64,000 bases of DNA from Pseudomonas sp. GM80 (lineage in GTDB: Bacteria > Pseudomonadota > Gammaproteobacteria > Pseudomonadales > Pseudomonadaceae), in assembly GCF_000282515.1 (NCBI RefSeq), contig NZ_AKJD01000041.1, forward strand, positions 20,274 through 84,273, given 5' to 3'. Under the pieces are notes generated by a model that was given only the letters and a program-made list of their open reading frames with translations, was not told the origin of the DNA and did no database searches. Made by a program: the position numbers and the translations under genes. This document shows, one piece after another, positions 38,777 to 51,363 of this stretch; the stretch's first letter is position 1, and the number at the start of each line of letters is the position of its first letter.

Positions 38777-40606
38777 ATGGATGTGCGATTGCCGATAACG
38801 ACGGCCGGAATCTGCTTGGCCTTGTTGCTGGGCGCTTGCTCGCCCGGCGATGAGAAACACGCACTGAGCCTGGAAGAAAAGACCGCGCAGTTTGAGCAAT
38901 CGCTGGACGCCATCGGCGATCCGAAGCTCAAGGACGCCATCACCGAGCTCGGCGGCTCGCTGCTGTTACTGGAGCGCGCCCAACTCAAACTCGACGACAA
39001 TCCGCCGCGCACCGAGTACGGCGAAGACGCCCTCGCTGTGCTCAAGCACTACCCTGCCCCGCAGGCGCTGGTCGATACCTTCGTCAACGGTCTGTTCGTC
39101 CTGCACAAGGACGCCAGCTCGGATTACCTCACCGATCTGCAGCCGGTGTTCCCGTTCAACCTGAACATTCCCGGCGGGTTCCTGTTTCCCCACGGGGTGG
39201 AATGGCAATCGGTGACGTTGAGCAACAAACGGGTCATCGCGTATCAGCCGGAATGGTCGGAAACCGACCCCGGCATTCAGCTCAGCCCGTCCAGCTCCAA
39301 CGTGACCAACCCCGACGACCTGACCGTGACCTACCCGTTCATCGATGGCCTGAACGTCGACAAGAAAACCCTACCGCAACCGGTCAGCCTGCAAGGCCAG
39401 GTCGAGGTCATCGCGCCACGACGCCTGTACAGCTTCGACCTGACAAAAAAGGATGTCGGCCAGACCCGCACCAACGACAACCTCAGCGTCAAACTGCTGA
39501 AGCTGGAAAAGAACTACGCCGAAGTCGAATTCAGCAACAGCCTGGCACTGGCCCCGGAAGTCGCCGGCGCGCAACTTAATCCAATGATCGTGCAGGCCCG
39601 CGACACGACCGGGCAATACCTGATTCGCGCCGGTTCAATCAACGAGAGCCCGGAGCAGGTGGCGTTCTACGAGAAACAACTGGCGCAATTACAGCAACAG
39701 AAAACCTGGAGCGATACGCTGGAAAAACAGCTGAGCGACGACCAGCAGACGTTTGAGCAACAACACCCGAAACGCTACAACAAGGTTTACTTCAACGGGC
39801 CGATCGAGACGCTGGAGGTCAGCGTACTGGATTTCTCCTCCGTCACCGTGACCCGTAAAACCCTGGATCTGCCGATCCGCGCCTTCAACCAGCACACCAC
39901 CGAAAAAGCCATTCAACCGCTGGATCCGGCGGTGGTGGTGTACGACGATCAAGCCGCGAGCTGGCTCAAGGGTGCGGCGCTGACCGAGGAGCAACTGAAG
40001 GCCGGCATTCGTATCCACCAATCGGTGGAGGATCCGAGCGCCGCGCGTATCGAGTTCTCTCACCGCCGCACCTTCAATGATGAATTGCTCGGCGACGACT
40101 TCAATCCCGGCGAAAGCCCGGTGACGTTCTTCACCGAAAAACATAACGGCAAGCTCGACGAGCCGATAGAACTGCCGCCCGAGGCTTATCAGGTCGATCC
40201 GTTACGCGCGACCATCACTTACGACCTGAACCTTTTTCCGGAAACCCCGGCGATTGCCGTCGGTTCAATGCCGTTGTTTCTCGCGACGGTGGCCAAGCAA
40301 GCCTACGACGCCAAGGCGTTGCCCAAAGGCCTGGAGATTCGGAACAACATGTTGGTGGTCGATCTGAAGGTGTTTCCGCCCAACGAATGGCGGTTCTTCG
40401 TCAAGGATGACAGCGGCCATTACCTCAAGCAGATTCTTTCGGTCAGCCACGACGCGAGCGCAGAAGGCCCGGCGTTGTTCGGCGTGCATTACTTCTACGG
40501 CCGTCCGACTCACGTGGAAACCTATCAGCGAACCGACCTCGCCACCGTGCAATACGGCTTTGAGGTCAAACTCGATAAGGCGCAGGTGCCTGATACTGCC
40601 CCTTGA
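38777..40606 (+). CDS. Large lipoprotein of unknown function
   Basis: 609-residue predicted lipoprotein: the signal peptide ends with lipobox LLGAC and Cys21. The mature protein has an N-terminal helical Glu/Leu-rich region (residues 28-70), a proline- and beta-rich middle and a helical Gln-rich stretch near 320 (FYEKQLAQLQQQKTW). I do not recognise a family, and it has no catalytic motif I can see. A GTG six bases upstream (38771) with AGGACGA before it is an alternative start that would still keep the lipobox. It is flanked by the divergent yqhA-like gene and the convergent small gene at 40658, so it is probably monocistronic. Confidence 0.85.
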   Translation: MDVRLPITTAGICLALLLGACSPGDEKHALSLEEKTAQFEQSLDAIGDPKLKDAITELGGSLLLLERAQLKLDDNPPRTEYGEDALAVLKHYPAPQALVDTFVNGLFVLHKDASSDYLTDLQPVFPFNLNIPGGFLFPHGVEWQSVTLSNKRVIAYQPEWSETDPGIQLSPSSSNVTNPDDLTVTYPFIDGLNVDKKTLPQPVSLQGQVEVIAPRRLYSFDLTKKDVGQTRTNDNLSVKLLKLEKNYAEVEFSNSLALAPEVAGAQLNPMIVQARDTTGQYLIRAGSINESPEQVAFYEKQLAQLQQQKTWSDTLEKQLSDDQQTFEQQHPKRYNKVYFNGPIETLEVSVLDFSSVTVTRKTLDLPIRAFNQHTTEKAIQPLDPAVVVYDDQAASWLKGAALTEEQLKAGIRIHQSVEDPSAARIEFSHRRTFNDELLGDDFNPGESPVTFFTEKHNGKLDEPIELPPEAYQVDPLRATITYDLNLFPETPAIAVGSMPLFLATVAKQAYDAKALPKGLEIRNNMLVVDLKVFPPNEWRFFVKDDSGHYLKQILSVSHDASAEGPALFGVHYFYGRPTHVETYQRTDLATVQYGFEVKLDKAQVPDTAP

Positions 40607-40620
40607 AGAGCAAGATCAAC

Positions 40621-40647
40621 AGATCGCAGCCTGCGGCAGCTCCTACA
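40621..40647. repeat. Single REP, GATCGCAGCCTGCGGCAGC family
   Basis: One copy of AGATCGCAGCCTGCGGCAGC followed by TCCTACA lies 15 bp after the lipoprotein gene stop, without an inverted partner nearby. Confidence 0.8.
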
Positions 40648-40657
40648 TCGGCAGGTA

Positions 40658-40975
40658 TTAATTGAGGGCGCGGCTGCGGCCTCCGTTGATTTGCCGTAAT
40701 TGGGCTTGCAGGTGCAGGCTCCAGATCTGCGGATCGTCGGCCAGTTCGTAGCCGTGCAAAGTCAGGCTTTCAACGATGGTGTCGAGAATCGACTCCGCCG
40801 CTACGGGGCCGTGGAACGGGCCTTGGGCTTTGATCGCGGAAGGTTGTTCGCCGGCCATGCCGGCGGCGAAGAGCAGCGTCCACATGCCGTTATCGCCGGC
40901 CAACGGCTTGATGGCGCATTCGATACGGGTCACCAGACCCAGGCACTGACGGGTGAGACAGAGGTTGCGCGACAT
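40658..40975 (-). CDS. Small conserved hypothetical protein
   Basis: 105-residue protein (MSRNLCLTRQCLGLVTRIEC; GMWTLLFAAGMAGEQPSA; ESILDTIVESLTLHGYE). It has three Cys in the first 20 residues, no signal peptide and no family I recognise. It occupies the place just before the Lon-like protease, as PAO1 PA4575 does, if I recall that order correctly. The coding frame has typical Pseudomonas third-position GC. Confidence 0.65.
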   Translation of the reverse strand: MSRNLCLTRQCLGLVTRIECAIKPLAGDNGMWTLLFAAGMAGEQPSAIKAQGPFHGPVAAESILDTIVESLTLHGYELADDPQIWSLHLQAQLRQINGGRSRALN

Positions 40976-41285
40976 GGCGGCGACCCTCGGTGAAGCCGGT
41001 ATTCAGCCCCCACGGGGGGACTGGCTCGATCCAGTGATACTGTCGATATCCTTGAGCTGAGAATAGAAGAAAAGTACGTTGCGCAAGCTGGATAGAACCA
41101 GAAGGCGCCGAATGGTCATTGTGTGAATATTGACGCCAGAGTTGTGGCGAGCTCCCTGCAGATCACCACAAAGCAAATGTAGGAGTGAGCCTGCTCGCGA
41201 TGGCGGTGTGTCAGGCAACTCATTCGCCGACTGACACTCCGCTATCGCGAGCAGGCTCACTCCTACAGTTTGACCGCGTTCAGGT
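40976..41285. other. Gene-free stretch with one REP pair
   Basis: This 310-bp gap contains the upstream region of the small gene at 40658, about 150 bp without any feature I can support, and the REP pair at 41178-41267. An 85-codon minus frame here runs into the REP and is not credible. Confidence 0.7.
41178..41267. repeat. REP pair, TGTAGGAGTGAGCCTGCTCGCGA family
   Basis: TGTAGGAGTGAGCCTGCTCG at the left and CGAGCAGGCTCACTCCTACA at the right are exact reverse complements around a 50-bp centre that continues the partial symmetry (GCGATGGCGGTGT / ACACTCCGCTATCGC). It lies after the lon-like gene stop. Confidence 0.88.
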
Positions 41286-43724
41286 TCAGGCAGGTTTGGC
41301 TTCGGCTAATGCCTCTTGGGCCAGCTCTTTCTCGGCTTCCTTGAGGTCTTCTTCGCTGATCATCTCGGCGATGTCGCGCAAGCGCTCGACCACCCGCGCG
41401 TTGATACTGCCTTCCGGGAATTCACCGTCGGCGTTCGGCTCACCGGCCGGTTCGCCGACCAGCAGGCTCAACGCTTCATCCGCCTGACGCACCGCGTAAA
41501 CGTGGAACTGCCCGGCACGCACCGCCGCCAATACCTTCTCATCGAGCATCAGCGTGGCGACGTTGGCCTGCGGAATGATTGCGCCCTGCTCGCCCGTCAG
41601 TCCGCGCGCCTCACAGAGACGGAAGAAGCCTTCGATCTTCTCGTTGACCCCGCCGACCGCTTGCACTTCACCAAACTGGTTGATCGAACCGGTGATCGCG
41701 AAGCACTGCTTGAGCGGGGTTTTCGACAGCGCCGAAATCAGCGTGCACGCCTCGCCCAGCGACGCACTGTCGCCATCGACGTAACCGTAGGATTGCTCCA
41801 GCGCGATGCTCGCGGAAATCGCCAGCGGGAATTCCTGCGCGTAACGGCTGCCCAGATACCCGGTGAGGATCATCACGCCTTTGGAGTGGATCGGCTGACC
41901 AAGGTTGACCTCACGCTCGATGTCGACGATGCCACTGCCGCCCGGATACACCGTGGCGGAAATCCGCGCCGGCACACCAAACGCCGAATCACCGACTTCG
42001 AGCACGGTCAGCCCGTTGCACTTGCCGACTGCCGCACCATCGGTGTCGATGAGGATGATCCCGGCGAGCATGTCGTCGAGAATCCGCGCCGACACACGTC
42101 CGGTGCGCGTGGCTTTGGCTTTCAGGGCGCGTTCAATGTGGCCGGCGTCGGTCATCTCATCGCCGGCCAGATGCCGGATGAAATCCGCTTCGCTGACCAG
42201 TTGGAACAGGTCGCCGATACGCGCCGACAAACGCCCTTGGTGCTCGGCCAGCCGTGCGCTGTACGTCGCCAGACGCGCCACCGCATCGGCAGTCAGTGGC
42301 GCCATGCCTTCTTCCGATGTGCGGGTTTTCAGCAACTGGGCGAATTGCTCCAGGCTCTCGTCGACCATCGGGATGTCTTCGTCGAAATCAACGAGAACGC
42401 GGAACATCTCCTGGAAGTCCGGATCGAGATCTTGCAGCGTGTAGTACAGCGAGCGCGCACCGATGATGATGACTTTGACCTGCAACGGAATGTGCTGCGG
42501 GTTGAGGGTCACGGTGGCGAAACGGCCCATCTCGCCCAGCGGCGATTCCATTTTCAGCTTGCGCGATTGCAGGGCGCGTTTCAGCGCGTCCCATACGAAC
42601 GGCTCGCTGAGCATTTTTTCCGCTTCAAGAATCAGGAAACCGCCGTTGGCGCGGTGCAAGGCACCCGGACGCAACTGGCGATAAGTGGTGTAGAGCGCGC
42701 CCTGATCGGTGGTGTATTCGATACGGCCGAAGAGGTTTTCGTAAGTCGGGTGCGGCTCGAACACCACTGGCGCACCGCCGCTCACCGGATGACCGACCAC
42801 CAGACTTGGCGCGTATTGCTCTTCCAGCAGCTTGCGCGCCACGGCGTCGGTCTTGCTGTCGTCAACCAACTGCTCGACCACGGTTTTCAGCAGGTACACC
42901 TGCATCGCTTGCAGGTAACCGCACACCGCAGCGTTCTCGGCGTACTTCTCCGACAGCGGCGACAGCAACGGCTGCAGCGCCAGGGTAATGGTTTCTTCGT
43001 TAAGCGCACGCAGCTGATTGTTCGACTCACGCTTCCATTGCGGCAGGCTGGCGAGTTCTTCGTTCAGACGCTCTTCGAGACCGGAGATGTCTTCGTGGAA
43101 ACGCTCACGATCAGCTTCCGGCAACTGGGCGAATTCAGCTTCGTCCAGCGCTTTACCGTCGAGCATCGGCGTGAAGGCGATGTTGCTGCTGTCGCGATAG
43201 AGGGCGACGTCTTTTTCCAGGGCCAGACGCTCGATGATGTCGAGGGCCTTGTCGTAGCGCTGGTTGAAAGCGCGGTCGATGGCGCTTTTCTTTTGCTGGT
43301 AGGACGGATGCTCGAAGACTGCCGGAAACGTCGCCAGCAGGTTGTCGATCAAACCGTTGATGTCACCGATGAACGAAGCAGCGGTGCCGGACGGCAACTC
43401 CAGCGCGCGGGGTTCGCGCGGCTCATCGAAATTGTTCACATAGACCCAGTCCGCCGGGGTCTGCAGGCGTTTGCCTTCGGCCTTCAGGTAGCGTTTGACG
43501 AACGAGAACCGGCCGGTGCCGGGCTCGCCCATGACAAAGACGTTGTAACCGGGGCGTGGCATCGCCACACCGAACTGCAAGGCTTCGACCGCGCGTTCCT
43601 GGCCGAGCACACCGCGAAAGGGCTCCAGATCATTGGTGGTAGTGAAGCTGAACTGTTCAGCGGAAAACGGACGGGTCAGCGCTTCGGGCGCAAGACGCAA
43701 GCTGGCAGCAACAGGATCAGGCAT
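41286..43724 (-). CDS. Lon-like ATP-dependent protease (LonB/YcbZ-related), degenerate Walker A
   Basis: 812-residue Lon-family protein with an AAA-like region, then a C-terminal S16 protease domain with the Ser in YVDGDSASLGEACTLISALS and the Lys in GGVNEKIEGFF, the Ser-Lys dyad. The N-terminal P-loop reads GEPGTGRFS (residues 66-74): the Walker Lys is Arg and the next position is Phe, so ATP binding may be altered. PAO1 PA4576 is the likely counterpart. AAGGAAG precedes the ATG. It is not the main Lon and lacks the Lon N-terminal domain. Confidence 0.9.
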   Translation of the reverse strand: MPDPVAASLRLAPEALTRPFSAEQFSFTTTNDLEPFRGVLGQERAVEALQFGVAMPRPGYNVFVMGEPGTGRFSFVKRYLKAEGKRLQTPADWVYVNNFDEPREPRALELPSGTAASFIGDINGLIDNLLATFPAVFEHPSYQQKKSAIDRAFNQRYDKALDIIERLALEKDVALYRDSSNIAFTPMLDGKALDEAEFAQLPEADRERFHEDISGLEERLNEELASLPQWKRESNNQLRALNEETITLALQPLLSPLSEKYAENAAVCGYLQAMQVYLLKTVVEQLVDDSKTDAVARKLLEEQYAPSLVVGHPVSGGAPVVFEPHPTYENLFGRIEYTTDQGALYTTYRQLRPGALHRANGGFLILEAEKMLSEPFVWDALKRALQSRKLKMESPLGEMGRFATVTLNPQHIPLQVKVIIIGARSLYYTLQDLDPDFQEMFRVLVDFDEDIPMVDESLEQFAQLLKTRTSEEGMAPLTADAVARLATYSARLAEHQGRLSARIGDLFQLVSEADFIRHLAGDEMTDAGHIERALKAKATRTGRVSARILDDMLAGIILIDTDGAAVGKCNGLTVLEVGDSAFGVPARISATVYPGGSGIVDIEREVNLGQPIHSKGVMILTGYLGSRYAQEFPLAISASIALEQSYGYVDGDSASLGEACTLISALSKTPLKQCFAITGSINQFGEVQAVGGVNEKIEGFFRLCEARGLTGEQGAIIPQANVATLMLDEKVLAAVRAGQFHVYAVRQADEALSLLVGEPAGEPNADGEFPEGSINARVVERLRDIAEMISEEDLKEAEKELAQEALAEAKPA

Positions 43725-44025
43725 CGGGCTTCCTTAACAATCAGGCGGGGCAGATAGCGGCATTCTGGCGCTGCCCGTGCCCCACTGGCAAGGCGCGCCA
43801 TGTGACAAAGCATAGACAACCGGCCAACCCTGCGGCGCGCCCCCGGAAACCGGGGTTTATTCCAAATATTTTGCAAAAAACCACGGAACCCCTGGAACGT
43901 GCCTAAACTCCAAACTGCGCGGCTGGAACTAATACCGGCCCACTGGCTTCGTTTTGATCTGTTTCGTACAGAGCTTGGGGGGCCAGAACCCTGTCCATTG
44001 GTATGCACATAAAGAGATAAAAGCT
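43725..44025. other. Divergent intergenic region, Lon-like protease / DUF3015 gene
   Basis: This 301-bp gap must hold both promoters, but I see no convincing -35/-10 pair. A hairpin CCCCGG-AAA-CCGGGG followed by TTT lies at 43840-43858. No small gene is supported. Confidence 0.6.
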
Positions 44026-44514
44026 ATGAAACGGATTCTTCTCGGTACTCTCTTCACCGCTGTATCCATCAACGCAATGGCGCAAGCTCCAGGCGGCCCG
44101 GATTGCGGTTGGGGCAACATGCTGTTCGAAGGTCAGCGTGGCACCCCGGCACACTTCCTCGCTTCCACCACCAACGGCACTTCCGGTAACGCCACGTTTG
44201 GTATGACTTCCGGCACCAACGGTTGCTCGACCAACGCGTCGCTGACCTACGGCGGCAAATCCTGGTTTGCCATGAATGGCATGATGAACGAGCTGTCCGA
44301 AGACATGGCCAAAGGCAACGGCGAAGCGCTGACGACTTATGCCGTGGTACTGGGCGTGGCGCCGGAAGATCGCGCGCATTTCGCTGCCGTGACTCACGAG
44401 CACTTCCAGCAGATCTTCAGCAAGGCTGACGTGACCGCTGAAGACGTGCATACCAACACCCTGGCCGTACTGAAATCGGATCCTCGTCTGGCCAAGTACG
44501 CAACTCAGGCATAA
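44026..44514 (+). CDS. DUF3015 family secreted protein
   Basis: 162-residue periplasmic protein with a signal peptide (MKRILLGTLFTAVSINAMAQ, cleaved near residue 20), then PGGPDCGWGNMLFEGQRG, TSGTNGCSTNA and LTYGGKSWFAMNGMMNELSEDMAKGNGE, the DUF3015 pattern. Two Cys may form a disulphide. Function unknown. The start has AAAGAGATA before the ATG, and a strong terminator follows. Confidence 0.88.
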   Translation: MKRILLGTLFTAVSINAMAQAPGGPDCGWGNMLFEGQRGTPAHFLASTTNGTSGNATFGMTSGTNGCSTNASLTYGGKSWFAMNGMMNELSEDMAKGNGEALTTYAVVLGVAPEDRAHFAAVTHEHFQQIFSKADVTAEDVHTNTLAVLKSDPRLAKYATQA

Positions 44515-44524
44515 GCTCGACCTC

Positions 44525-44556
44525 TGCCCGCTTCCTTCGGGGAGCGGGTTTTGTTT
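44525..44556 (+). terminator. Terminator of the DUF3015 gene
   Basis: GCCCGCTTCC and GGGAGCGGGT form a stem with a TTCG-type loop, followed by TTTTGTTTTTT. Confidence 0.88.
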
Positions 44557-44588
44557 TTTATGCAGTGATTCCACCGTGACGCTGAACC

Positions 44589-44720
44589 TGTGGTGAGGGG
44601 ATTTATCCCCGTTCGGCTGCGCAGCAGTCGTGAACCTGTGCATGCGGTATAGCTGGTGCATTGGGGATACAGGTTTTGGGGCCGCTTCGCTGCCCAACGG
44701 GGATAAATCCCCTCGCCACA
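44589..44720. repeat. REP pair, GTGGNGAGGGGATTTATCCCC family
   Basis: TGTGGTGAGGGGATTTATCC at the left and its near-complement GGATAAATCCCCTCGCCACA at the right, about 130 bp overall. It has the same layout as 23638-23765, including the inner CGGCTGCGCAGCAGTCG. Confidence 0.85.
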
Positions 44721-44778
44721 GGGTGGAGTGTTGACCCCCGATCCGGGTTTTATTTTCTTTCGACTTAAGTTGCCACTT

Positions 44779-46632
44779 ATGCTCAAACGCCTTGCCTGGC
44801 TGGCGCTCTGTGTCTGCGCCCCGCTGTCCGCCGCGCCACATATCGACCCTCAACGTTTGCAGCAACTGGCCAACGATCGCTTCTGGATTTCCCTCGGTCA
44901 CTACGAAACTGCCAAACTCGGCGGCTGGCGCAGCTATGTCAGCGACAAGAAATTCTTTCTTGCGCCCGATGGCAATGAACATCCCGATCACGAACTGGCG
45001 GCCACCGTGCAAGCGCTGTACGCCCCGGCCAGTCTCGGCGAGCAGCATGCGCAATGCGTTTACCCAGCGCGCACTCGCTGGCTGAAAGCGCAGCTCAAGC
45101 TGAATGATCTGCCGACACCTGAGTGCGCCGAGTACAAAAAATGGATCAAGGACGTCTCGCCGCACAGCGCGGTGATGATCTTCCCGGCGGCTTATTTGAA
45201 CAGTCCGTCATCGATGTTCGGCCACACCCTGCTGCGTATCGATCAGGCTGACGTGCAGGCCGACAAGACCTCGCTGCTCAGTTACGCGATCAACTTCGGC
45301 GCCTACATCGAAGGCTCGGACAACAGCATTCTCTACGCCTGGAAGGGCTTGATGGGCGGCTATCCGGGCCTGTTCGCACTGGTGCCGTATCAGGAAAAAC
45401 TCTCCGAATACCGCAGCCTGGAAAACCGCGATTTGTGGGAATACCGGCTCAATCTGACGCAAGAAGAAACCGCGCGCATGGTCGAGCATGTGTGGGAGCT
45501 GAAGCAGATTCAGTTCGACTATTTCTTCTTCGATGAAAACTGCTCGTACCGTTTGCTCGAACTGCTGCAAGTAGCACGGCCTAGCCTGCGCCTGACCGAG
45601 CAATTCCCGCTGACCGCGATTCCTACTGACACCGTGAAAGCGGTGAAAGAAGCCGGGCTGGTGGAAAGTATCGAATACCGCCCTTCGCGCGAACGTGAGT
45701 TGCTGAGTCGCGCCGAGCCTTTGACGGGTGAAGAACAGGATTGGGTGCTGAAAGTCAGCGCCGATCAACAAGTGTTGCAAGAACCGACGTTCAAGGCCCT
45801 GCCCCGCGATCGTCAGGCGTTGATCATCGACGCGGCGTATCGCCTCGAACGCTACCGCGCCAATGGTCAGGAACGCGACCCGCAGCGAGCCCAACGGAGC
45901 TTCGAACTGCTGCGGGCGATCAACAAAAACCCGGCACCCGATCTGCAAATTCCGCAACCTGGCCTGCCGGAAGACGGTCACGAATCGCGCACCTGGCAGG
46001 CCGGTCTCGGCACCCGCGGCGATCGTGCGTTCGGCGAGTACGGCTTGCGCATGGCCTATCACGATCTCAACGACAACGCCGAGAGCTTCCCGCTCGGCGC
46101 GCAGATTGAAATCCTGCAGATGAAGCTGCGTCAGTACGAGGGCAATCACTGGCAGTTCCAGCAACTGGATCTGGCGACGATTCGCTCGCTGACACCACGC
46201 AACGAGTTGTTGCAGCCGTTGTCGTGGCAAGTCACCGGTGGCCTTGAGCGCGTACCGGGCAAGCATGATGATGAGACGCTGGTCAGCCATGTGAATGGTG
46301 GCGGTGGCGGCACGTGGGCGCTGGGCGACGATGTGCTGGGTTTTGCCCTCGGCACCGTGCGGGTGGAACACAACAATGATTTCGCCGAGTTTGTTTCTCC
46401 CGCAGGCGGTTTCAATACCGGCGTTTTGTGGAAAAACCCGTTGGGCAACCTCAGCCTGGAGGCCAAGGGCGATTACTTCTTCAACGGCGAAGTGCGGCGC
46501 AGTTTGAGTCTGAATCAGCAGTGGGAGTTGTCGCGCAATCTTGGTTTGCGCTTGAGTGCGCAGCGTGAGTTCAGTCATCTGGCGACGCCGGAAACGGAAG
46601 TCATGCTTGAGGTGAAGTGGTATCACTATTAA
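44779..46632 (+). CDS. DUF4105 (Lnb N-terminal-type) periplasmic/outer-membrane protein
   Basis: 617-residue protein with a signal peptide (MLKRLAWLALCVCAPLSAA). The N-terminal half has DUF4105 features: SLGHYETAKLGGWRSYVSD, the His in MFGHTLLRID and FDENCSYRLLELLQVARP, a cysteine-peptidase-like pattern; the C-terminal part alternates as beta strands and ends in VMLEVKWYHY, like an outer-membrane barrel terminus. The function is not established. No clear Shine-Dalgarno is seen before the ATG. It lies between two REP pairs. Confidence 0.85.
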   Translation: MLKRLAWLALCVCAPLSAAPHIDPQRLQQLANDRFWISLGHYETAKLGGWRSYVSDKKFFLAPDGNEHPDHELAATVQALYAPASLGEQHAQCVYPARTRWLKAQLKLNDLPTPECAEYKKWIKDVSPHSAVMIFPAAYLNSPSSMFGHTLLRIDQADVQADKTSLLSYAINFGAYIEGSDNSILYAWKGLMGGYPGLFALVPYQEKLSEYRSLENRDLWEYRLNLTQEETARMVEHVWELKQIQFDYFFFDENCSYRLLELLQVARPSLRLTEQFPLTAIPTDTVKAVKEAGLVESIEYRPSRERELLSRAEPLTGEEQDWVLKVSADQQVLQEPTFKALPRDRQALIIDAAYRLERYRANGQERDPQRAQRSFELLRAINKNPAPDLQIPQPGLPEDGHESRTWQAGLGTRGDRAFGEYGLRMAYHDLNDNAESFPLGAQIEILQMKLRQYEGNHWQFQQLDLATIRSLTPRNELLQPLSWQVTGGLERVPGKHDDETLVSHVNGGGGGTWALGDDVLGFALGTVRVEHNNDFAEFVSPAGGFNTGVLWKNPLGNLSLEAKGDYFFNGEVRRSLSLNQQWELSRNLGLRLSAQREFSHLATPETEVMLEVKWYHY

Positions 46633-46705
46633 AAGATCGCAGCCTGCGGCAGCTCCTACAGGGATCGCGCGCTCATGTAGGAGCTGCCGCAGGCTGCGAT
46701 CTTTT
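46631..46705. repeat. REP pair (REPIN), 30-bp perfect inverted arms
   Basis: Arms 46631-46660 and 46676-46705 are exact reverse complements with a 15-bp spacer, the same arm and spacer lengths as 15135-15209, but with CTGCGG in place of CTTCGG in the core. Confidence 0.9.
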
Positions 46706-46784
46706 GATCTTTCTTTCACACCCCACCAACGAATCACCTTCTAGACTTTCCCCATAAGCCGGACAACCGGCTCGGGAGAGTGCG

Positions 46785-47141
46785 ATGTGGCGGTGTGCGG
46801 GTGTGTTGGGTGTTTTGCTGTTGCTGGGCGGTTGCCAGTCGACCCACGATGATTTGATCGCCAAAGGTTATCCACCGGCCTTCGCCGACGGTTTTGATGA
46901 TGGTTGCGTCAGCGGGCGCCAGGCCGCCGGTTCGATCAGCGGCGAGTTCCGCAAGAACGTCCCGCGTTATCTCAAGGACAAGCAATACGCCGACGGCTGG
47001 ACCGACGGCTTTCGTCAGTGTCAGGCGATGCTCGAAAACAAGGATCGCGACGACTACCGCAACGAACATTGGGACGAGCGCGAGCGCGCGTGGCAGCAAC
47101 AGAAAGATCAGGACGCCGGGCGGGCTTATCGCTCGCCCTAG
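46785..47141 (+). CDS. Small lipoprotein of unknown function
   Basis: 118-residue predicted lipoprotein with lipobox LLGGC and Cys17. The mature part is hydrophilic with a FADGFDDGCVSGRQAAG segment and WTDGFRQCQAML, an apparent repeat of xDGFxxC. It has no name I recognise. GGGAGAG lies nine bases before the ATG. It may be co-transcribed with the Gre-like gene 70 bp downstream. Confidence 0.8.
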   Translation: MWRCAGVLGVLLLLGGCQSTHDDLIAKGYPPAFADGFDDGCVSGRQAAGSISGEFRKNVPRYLKDKQYADGWTDGFRQCQAMLENKDRDDYRNEHWDERERAWQQQKDQDAGRAYRSP

Positions 47142-47211
47142 GTCGCTCCCAGACATCCAGTGAAACCAAATGCCTGCGAGCATGGCCCAAACCTCATACG
47201 AGGAGGAACCC

Positions 47212-49133
<1,922 letters not shown>

Positions 49134-49240
49134 TTATGAAATTAAATGGTGCACAAGATATAAATCCGGCTGGTTTTTGGCGCTGATTTGCACCTGAATG
49201 GGGAGAACAAATTTGATTAATGCACCAACAGTTACACCGC

Positions 49241-49331
49241 CATCGCTGGCAAGCCAGCTCCCACAGTTTTAGCGGCGCTCACACAATCCGGACATAACAC
49301 AATCCCTGTGGGAGCTGGCTTGCCAGCGATG
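49241..49331. repeat. REP pair, CATCGCTGGCAAGCCAGCTCC family
   Basis: The 26-bp arms 49241-49266 and 49306-49331 are exact reverse complements with a 39-bp centre. The same family recurs at 55229-55322. Confidence 0.9.
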
Positions 49332-49364
49332 AATCCACCTCGGTTCCCCTGAAAAAAACCGGGC

Positions 49365-49395
49365 AAAAAAAAACGGAGCCCGAAGGCTCCGCTCT
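49365..49395 (-). terminator. Terminator of ettA
   Basis: CGGAGCC and GGCTCCG form a stem with a CGAA loop; on the minus strand nine T follow. It starts 18 bp after the ettA stop. Confidence 0.92.
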
Positions 49396-49413
49396 TTATG
49401 CAACCAACCCGAA

Positions 49414-51078
<1,665 letters not shown>

Positions 51079-51363
51079 GGAGAACCTTGGGTCAGTGACA
51101 GATGAATGATTGCAGCGCGGGCGATGCCCGGCCAGACCATGCGCGTCGTTCACTTGATGGTTATCAATGCGTGCGCGCTGAAAAAGTCTGAGTCTAGGAG
51201 CTGGAACGCTCCCGCGTAACCGGCAAAGCTACCTGATTGACCAGTGGCAGTCCAGCCGAGCGGGGCTGGCACTTCGCCACAACTCAAGGCATGCTAGCCG
51301 CCCTTTGGGCGTCCGGCTTATAGTGCACGTCGCGCCAGTCCAGCCAAACCGCAGGATTACAGC

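Noticed and set aside
41003..41260. 85-codon minus-strand frame between the small gene and the Lon-like protease
   Set aside because: It begins inside the REP pair and has no conserved content; the same happens with the 100-codon plus frame at 41185.
41316..43757. 813-codon plus-strand open frame opposite the Lon-like protease
   Set aside because: It mirrors the codon periodicity of the true gene on the other strand and has no ribosome-binding site or recognisable domain.
43840..43858. Hairpin CCCCGG-AAA-CCGGGG-TTT as a terminator
   Set aside because: It lies between two divergent genes, where no transcript is expected to end.
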